Assembly: GCA_945911685.1 (NCBI GenBank)
Contig: CAMEAW010000103.1
Location: 1 to 9,585 of the forward strand
Length of the DNA: 9,585 nt
Direction of reading: 5' to 3'
Source: Bordetella parapertussis
Lineage (GTDB): Bacteria > Pseudomonadota > Gammaproteobacteria > Burkholderiales > Burkholderiaceae_B
The stretch's first letter is position 1. Each line of letters starts with the position of its first letter. The position numbers and the translations under genes were made by a program. The notes beneath the pieces were generated by a model, which saw only the letters and a program-made list of their open reading frames with translations, was not told the origin of the DNA and did not search any database. Below are positions 7,082 through 9,585 of the stretch, piece after piece.

Positions 7082-8244
7082 GTCAGCCACTACCCCTAGC
7101 CGATGTCTGCGTCATTGAAATCGGCCATAGCTTAGCCGCACCCTATGCCGGCCAAATTTTTGCTCACTTGGGCGCACGCGTGATCAAGATCGAAAACTCA
7201 ACGACGGGCGACTATGCCCGCGGCTGGGGGCCGCCGTTTATCGAAGGCGCTGCCGCACTGTTTCATGCGATGAACAACGGTAAACAAAGTATTCGCGCCG
7301 ACTTCAATGACAAAGAGTGCATCGCGCGCGTACGCGCTTTTATCCTTGAGCACGCCGACGTTGTGATTCAGAATCTGAAACCAGGCAACCTTGAAAGCCA
7401 CGGACTCGGCGCACACGAGCTGACCGCTGAACAACCCTCGCTGATCTACTGCAATCTTGGTGCGTTTGGTGCCAACGGGCCACTACGCGACAAGCCGGGC
7501 TACGACCCACTGGCGCAAGCCTACAGCGGCATGATGAGTATTTTGGGACATGAAGGCGACGCCATGAGCCGTGTGCCTTTATCGCTGAACGACATGGGTA
7601 CGGGGATGTGGACCGTGATTGGTGTGCTGTCGGCACTACGCACGCGCGATGCCGACCCCCAGCGGCGCGGTCAAATTGTCGATGTCTCGCTGTACGAAAC
7701 CGCCTTGGCCTGGATGATGGTGCCCCTGTCTGATGTGCTTGCAGGTGCAGCTTTACCCAAGCGCAGCGGTTCAAGCAGTCCAAATATTGTTCCCTATCAA
7801 GTGTTTGACTGCGCAGATGGCGCGATCTTGGTCGCAGCAGGAAACGACATCCTTTACGCACGGCTCTGCCAGGCGATGGAGTTACCCGCACTGGCCCAAG
7901 ACCCACGCTTTATCGCCAACGGTGGTCGCGTCGAAAACCGAGTGGCGTTGATCGAATTACTGCAAACGCGCTTTAAAGAATTACCGGCTCAAGAATGGCT
8001 CGCCAAACTTGAGGCAGTATCAATTCCGTGCGGCCCAATTCAAACGGTTGATCGCGTCATTGCTAACGAGCAGACACGAGCGCTTGATATTTTGCGCACG
8101 ACACCGAATGGCAAAGCCACGACGGTAGCCTTGCCGATTTCTTTTAACGGCAACCGTCCGCCTCTGGCGGGCAATGCGCCTACACTGGGTGAGCACGATT
8201 ATTTGCTGCACCTAGCCAACCAACACACCAACTCGGAGACATGA
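7078..8244 (+). CDS. Family III (CaiB/BaiF type) CoA-transferase
   Basis: A cytoplasmic enzyme that moves coenzyme A from an acyl-CoA donor to a carboxylic acid, activating the acid for breakdown; the relatives are formyl-CoA:oxalate CoA-transferase and CaiB. At 388 residues it is typical. LADVCVIEIGHSLAAPYAGQ and LGARVIKIEN form the N-terminal CoA-binding half, followed by NNGKQSI, QNLKPGNLESHGLG and GAFGANGPLRDKPGYDPLAQAYSG. The likely catalytic aspartate, which forms the anhydride with the acyl group, is D172 in SLNDMGTGMW. The C-terminal half has the usual crossing layout, with IPCGPIQTVDRVIANEQ near residues 319-335. The ATG overlaps the hyuB stop as ATGA, so translation is probably coupled to hyuB. 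The product of HyuAB, or an acid derived from it, is the natural guess for its substrate; donor and acceptor are not visible in sequence. Confidence 0.94.
   Translation: MSQPLPLADVCVIEIGHSLAAPYAGQIFAHLGARVIKIENSTTGDYARGWGPPFIEGAAALFHAMNNGKQSIRADFNDKECIARVRAFILEHADVVIQNLKPGNLESHGLGAHELTAEQPSLIYCNLGAFGANGPLRDKPGYDPLAQAYSGMMSILGHEGDAMSRVPLSLNDMGTGMWTVIGVLSALRTRDADPQRRGQIVDVSLYETALAWMMVPLSDVLAGAALPKRSGSSSPNIVPYQVFDCADGAILVAAGNDILYARLCQAMELPALAQDPRFIANGGRVENRVALIELLQTRFKELPAQEWLAKLEAVSIPCGPIQTVDRVIANEQTRALDILRTTPNGKATTVALPISFNGNRPPLAGNAPTLGEHDYLLHLANQHTNSET
8235..8238 (+). promoter_or_regulatory. Ribosome binding site of the crotonase gene
   Basis: GGAG lies 2 bases before the ATG at 8241 and 5 bases before the ATG at 8244. 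The spacing favours the second ATG of the ATGATG, so the upstream TGA stop overlaps it by one base. Confidence 0.55.
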
Positions 8245-9059
8245 TGTCTGTTGCTACGATTAATCTTGCCACGCCTTATCAGACGCTCGCGCTATCCTCG
8301 CCCTTTGAAGGACTGCTAGTGGTGCAACTGAACCGCCCCAAAGTCGCCAACGCCTTGAACACTACGATGGGCGAAGAATTAATACAAGTGTTCGGCACAC
8401 TTGAAGCGTCGCCCGAGCAGTTTCGCTGCGCCGTGTTAACAGGCGCTGGCGACACCATTTTTTGTGGCGGCGCCGATCTCAAAGAACGCGATGGCATGAC
8501 CGATGCACAGTTCAACACCCAACATTATTTGTTTGAACGCATGGCTCGTGCGATTTATGACTGCCCGGTCCCCACGATTGCTTGCGTCAACGGCGCGGCC
8601 ATCGCAGGCGGGCTTGAGCTGGCATTATCGTGTGACTTTATTGTTGCCTCAGACAATGCGCGCTTTGGCTTTGCTGAAGTCAAACGCGGCATCATGCCGG
8701 GTGGCGGTGGCACACAGCAACTGCCACGCGCCATTGGTGTGCGTCGCGCCAAAGAAGTCATCTTCACAGGCGATCCGTTTGATGCGCAAGAGGCGTTGAG
8801 TTTTGGTCTGCTAAATCATGTATATCCCAAAGCGGCGCTCTACGACGAGACCATGAAGCTTGTACAACGCATTCTGGCCAATGCCCCCATTGCTGTGCGG
8901 CAAGCCAAAAAGTCAATCACTTTTGGTTTGCAAATGGATATGCGTACGGGTATGTTCTTTGAGGTAGAGGCTTACAGTCGCCTCGTCGCAACAGATGATC
9001 GGATGGAAGGGATCCGTGCCTTTAACGAAAAACGTCCACCAAAATTTACCGGTAAGTAA
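8244..9059 (+). CDS. Enoyl-CoA hydratase/isomerase (crotonase) family protein
   Basis: A crotonase-fold enzyme that acts on acyl-CoA thioesters, most likely adding water to a 2-enoyl-CoA. It has 271 residues from this start, or 272 from the ATG at 8241. FCGGADLKER (about 73-82) and GAAIAGGLELALSCD (about 117-131) provide the oxyanion hole that holds the thioester carbonyl. E125 (in GGLEL) and E145 (in FGFAEVKRG) match the two catalytic glutamates of rat hydratase (E144 and E164), which argues for real hydratase chemistry rather than an isomerase or hydrolase with one glutamate. RGIMPGGGGTQQLPRAIG and the C-terminal RAFNEKRPPKFTGK are standard. The start overlaps the CoA-transferase stop, so this gene is translated with the operon and should use a CoA ester made by the CoA-transferase. 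The exact substrate is unknown. Confidence 0.94.
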   Translation: MSVATINLATPYQTLALSSPFEGLLVVQLNRPKVANALNTTMGEELIQVFGTLEASPEQFRCAVLTGAGDTIFCGGADLKERDGMTDAQFNTQHYLFERMARAIYDCPVPTIACVNGAAIAGGLELALSCDFIVASDNARFGFAEVKRGIMPGGGGTQQLPRAIGVRRAKEVIFTGDPFDAQEALSFGLLNHVYPKAALYDETMKLVQRILANAPIAVRQAKKSITFGLQMDMRTGMFFEVEAYSRLVATDDRMEGIRAFNEKRPPKFTGK

Positions 9060-9122
9060 TCACCAAAACATAAGATTCACCCCGACCCGAGCAATTCGCT
9101 CAAACAACTGCAAGGAGACAAT

Positions 9123-9585
9123 ATGAAACTCACCCAGCGTGCAACAGACACTCAGGTGGCACCAGTACAGAAAAAATTGCGTGGTTTGCTTCAAGGCTTC
9201 GCATTAGCCGCAACCCTTGGTGCAACACCCTTTATCGCAGCCGCCCAAGCGCCTGCGGCCTGGGCGCCCACTAAACCTATCAAGCTCATTGTGCCTTACC
9301 CACCAGGCGGCGGCTCAGATACGATCGCTCGTATCGTCGTCAACGCCCTAGGCAACAAGCTCGGGCAAACCGTCGTCGTTGAAAATCGTGCAGGCGCAAA
9401 TGGTGCCGTCGCACACGAGGCCGTCTTTAATGCTGCCCCCGATGGCTATACCCTGCTGCTCTCAAGCGCAGACACCTATTCGATGTACCCCGCGCTTTAT
9501 CCCAATCCAAAATTTATTTCGGCAGAGTTTGTGCCGATCGCACCAGCAGCGGTCGTGAACTTTGTGCTGATGGGCCGTCCCGGTC
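9123..9585 (+). CDS. Bug/TctC-type periplasmic solute receptor (3' end cut by window)
   Basis: The N-terminal 154 residues of a tripartite tricarboxylate-transporter-type (Bug) receptor; such proteins bind small organic acids, amides or related compounds in the periplasm and are usually about 320 residues. The signal peptide has an unusually long first part (residues 1-20, with KK and R near 17-20), a hydrophobic core (about 21-42) and a likely cut near AAAQA (39-43). PIKLIVPYPPGGGSDTIAR (52-70), VVENRAGANGAV (85-96) and APDGYTLLLSS (105-115) are the Bug signatures that shape the ligand pocket. A strong Shine-Dalgarno, AAGGAG (9112-9117), lies 5 bases before the ATG. The gene is 63 bp after the crotonase gene with no clear promoter or terminator between, so it is probably the fifth operon gene. 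Its ligand is likely the pathway substrate, but many Bug proteins have no matching membrane permease, and none is visible here. Confidence 0.93.
   Translation, partial: MKLTQRATDTQVAPVQKKLRGLLQGFALAATLGATPFIAAAQAPAAWAPTKPIKLIVPYPPGGGSDTIARIVVNALGNKLGQTVVVENRAGANGAVAHEAVFNAAPDGYTLLLSSADTYSMYPALYPNPKFISAEFVPIAPAAVVNFVLMGRPG

Noticed and set aside
7340..7906. Open frame of 188 codons on the - strand opposite the CoA-transferase
   Set aside because: Arg-rich, low-complexity translation with no family motif, opposite a strongly conserved enzyme.

Overview
The window is bacterial and most likely from the Betaproteobacteria, order Burkholderiales, possibly Alcaligenaceae. This is inferred from protein character (the RimO variant with the inserted 'FWNGRP' segment, a Bug-type periplasmic receptor, and CoA-transferase/crotonase catabolic genes), not from a database search. 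All main genes are intact in frame. The two genes at the window edges are cut only by the window ends.

Left third (1-3047), housekeeping: the 3' part of rimO (ribosomal protein S12 methylthiotransferase), then fmt (methionyl-tRNA formyltransferase) on the + strand. Facing fmt on the - strand are def (peptide deformylase) and, 9 bp downstream of it, a small SemiSWEET-type sugar transporter gene. Fmt adds the formyl group to initiator Met-tRNA and Def removes it from the nascent protein. The two genes are commonly found side by side as def-fmt, but here they converge with the transporter gene between them.

Middle (3048-3303): a 256-bp divergent intergenic region, AT-rich near def and then rich in inverted repeats. 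Candidate promoters can be drawn for both directions. The stems contain G-U pairs that favour folding as + strand RNA, so this may be a structured leader of the catabolic operon, or a repeat-type element.

Right two thirds (3304-9585), a tightly packed + strand catabolic operon: hyuA and hyuB (the two subunits of an ATP-dependent hydantoinase/oxoprolinase/ketone-carboxylase-type enzyme), a family III (CaiB/BaiF) CoA-transferase, a crotonase-fold enoyl-CoA hydratase with both catalytic glutamates, and, after 63 bp, the start of a Bug/TctC-type periplasmic solute receptor with a signal peptide. Gene junctions are 7 bp, ATGA overlap, ATGATG overlap, then 63 bp. A plausible reading is: the receptor captures an organic acid or cyclic amide outside, HyuAB uses ATP to open a ring or carboxylate a ketone, the CoA-transferase activates the resulting acid, and the crotonase hydrates or cleaves the thioester. 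The substrate cannot be read from the sequence. This five-gene combination is the best candidate here for an undescribed pathway.

No rRNA, tRNA, CRISPR array, insertion sequence or phage gene was seen.
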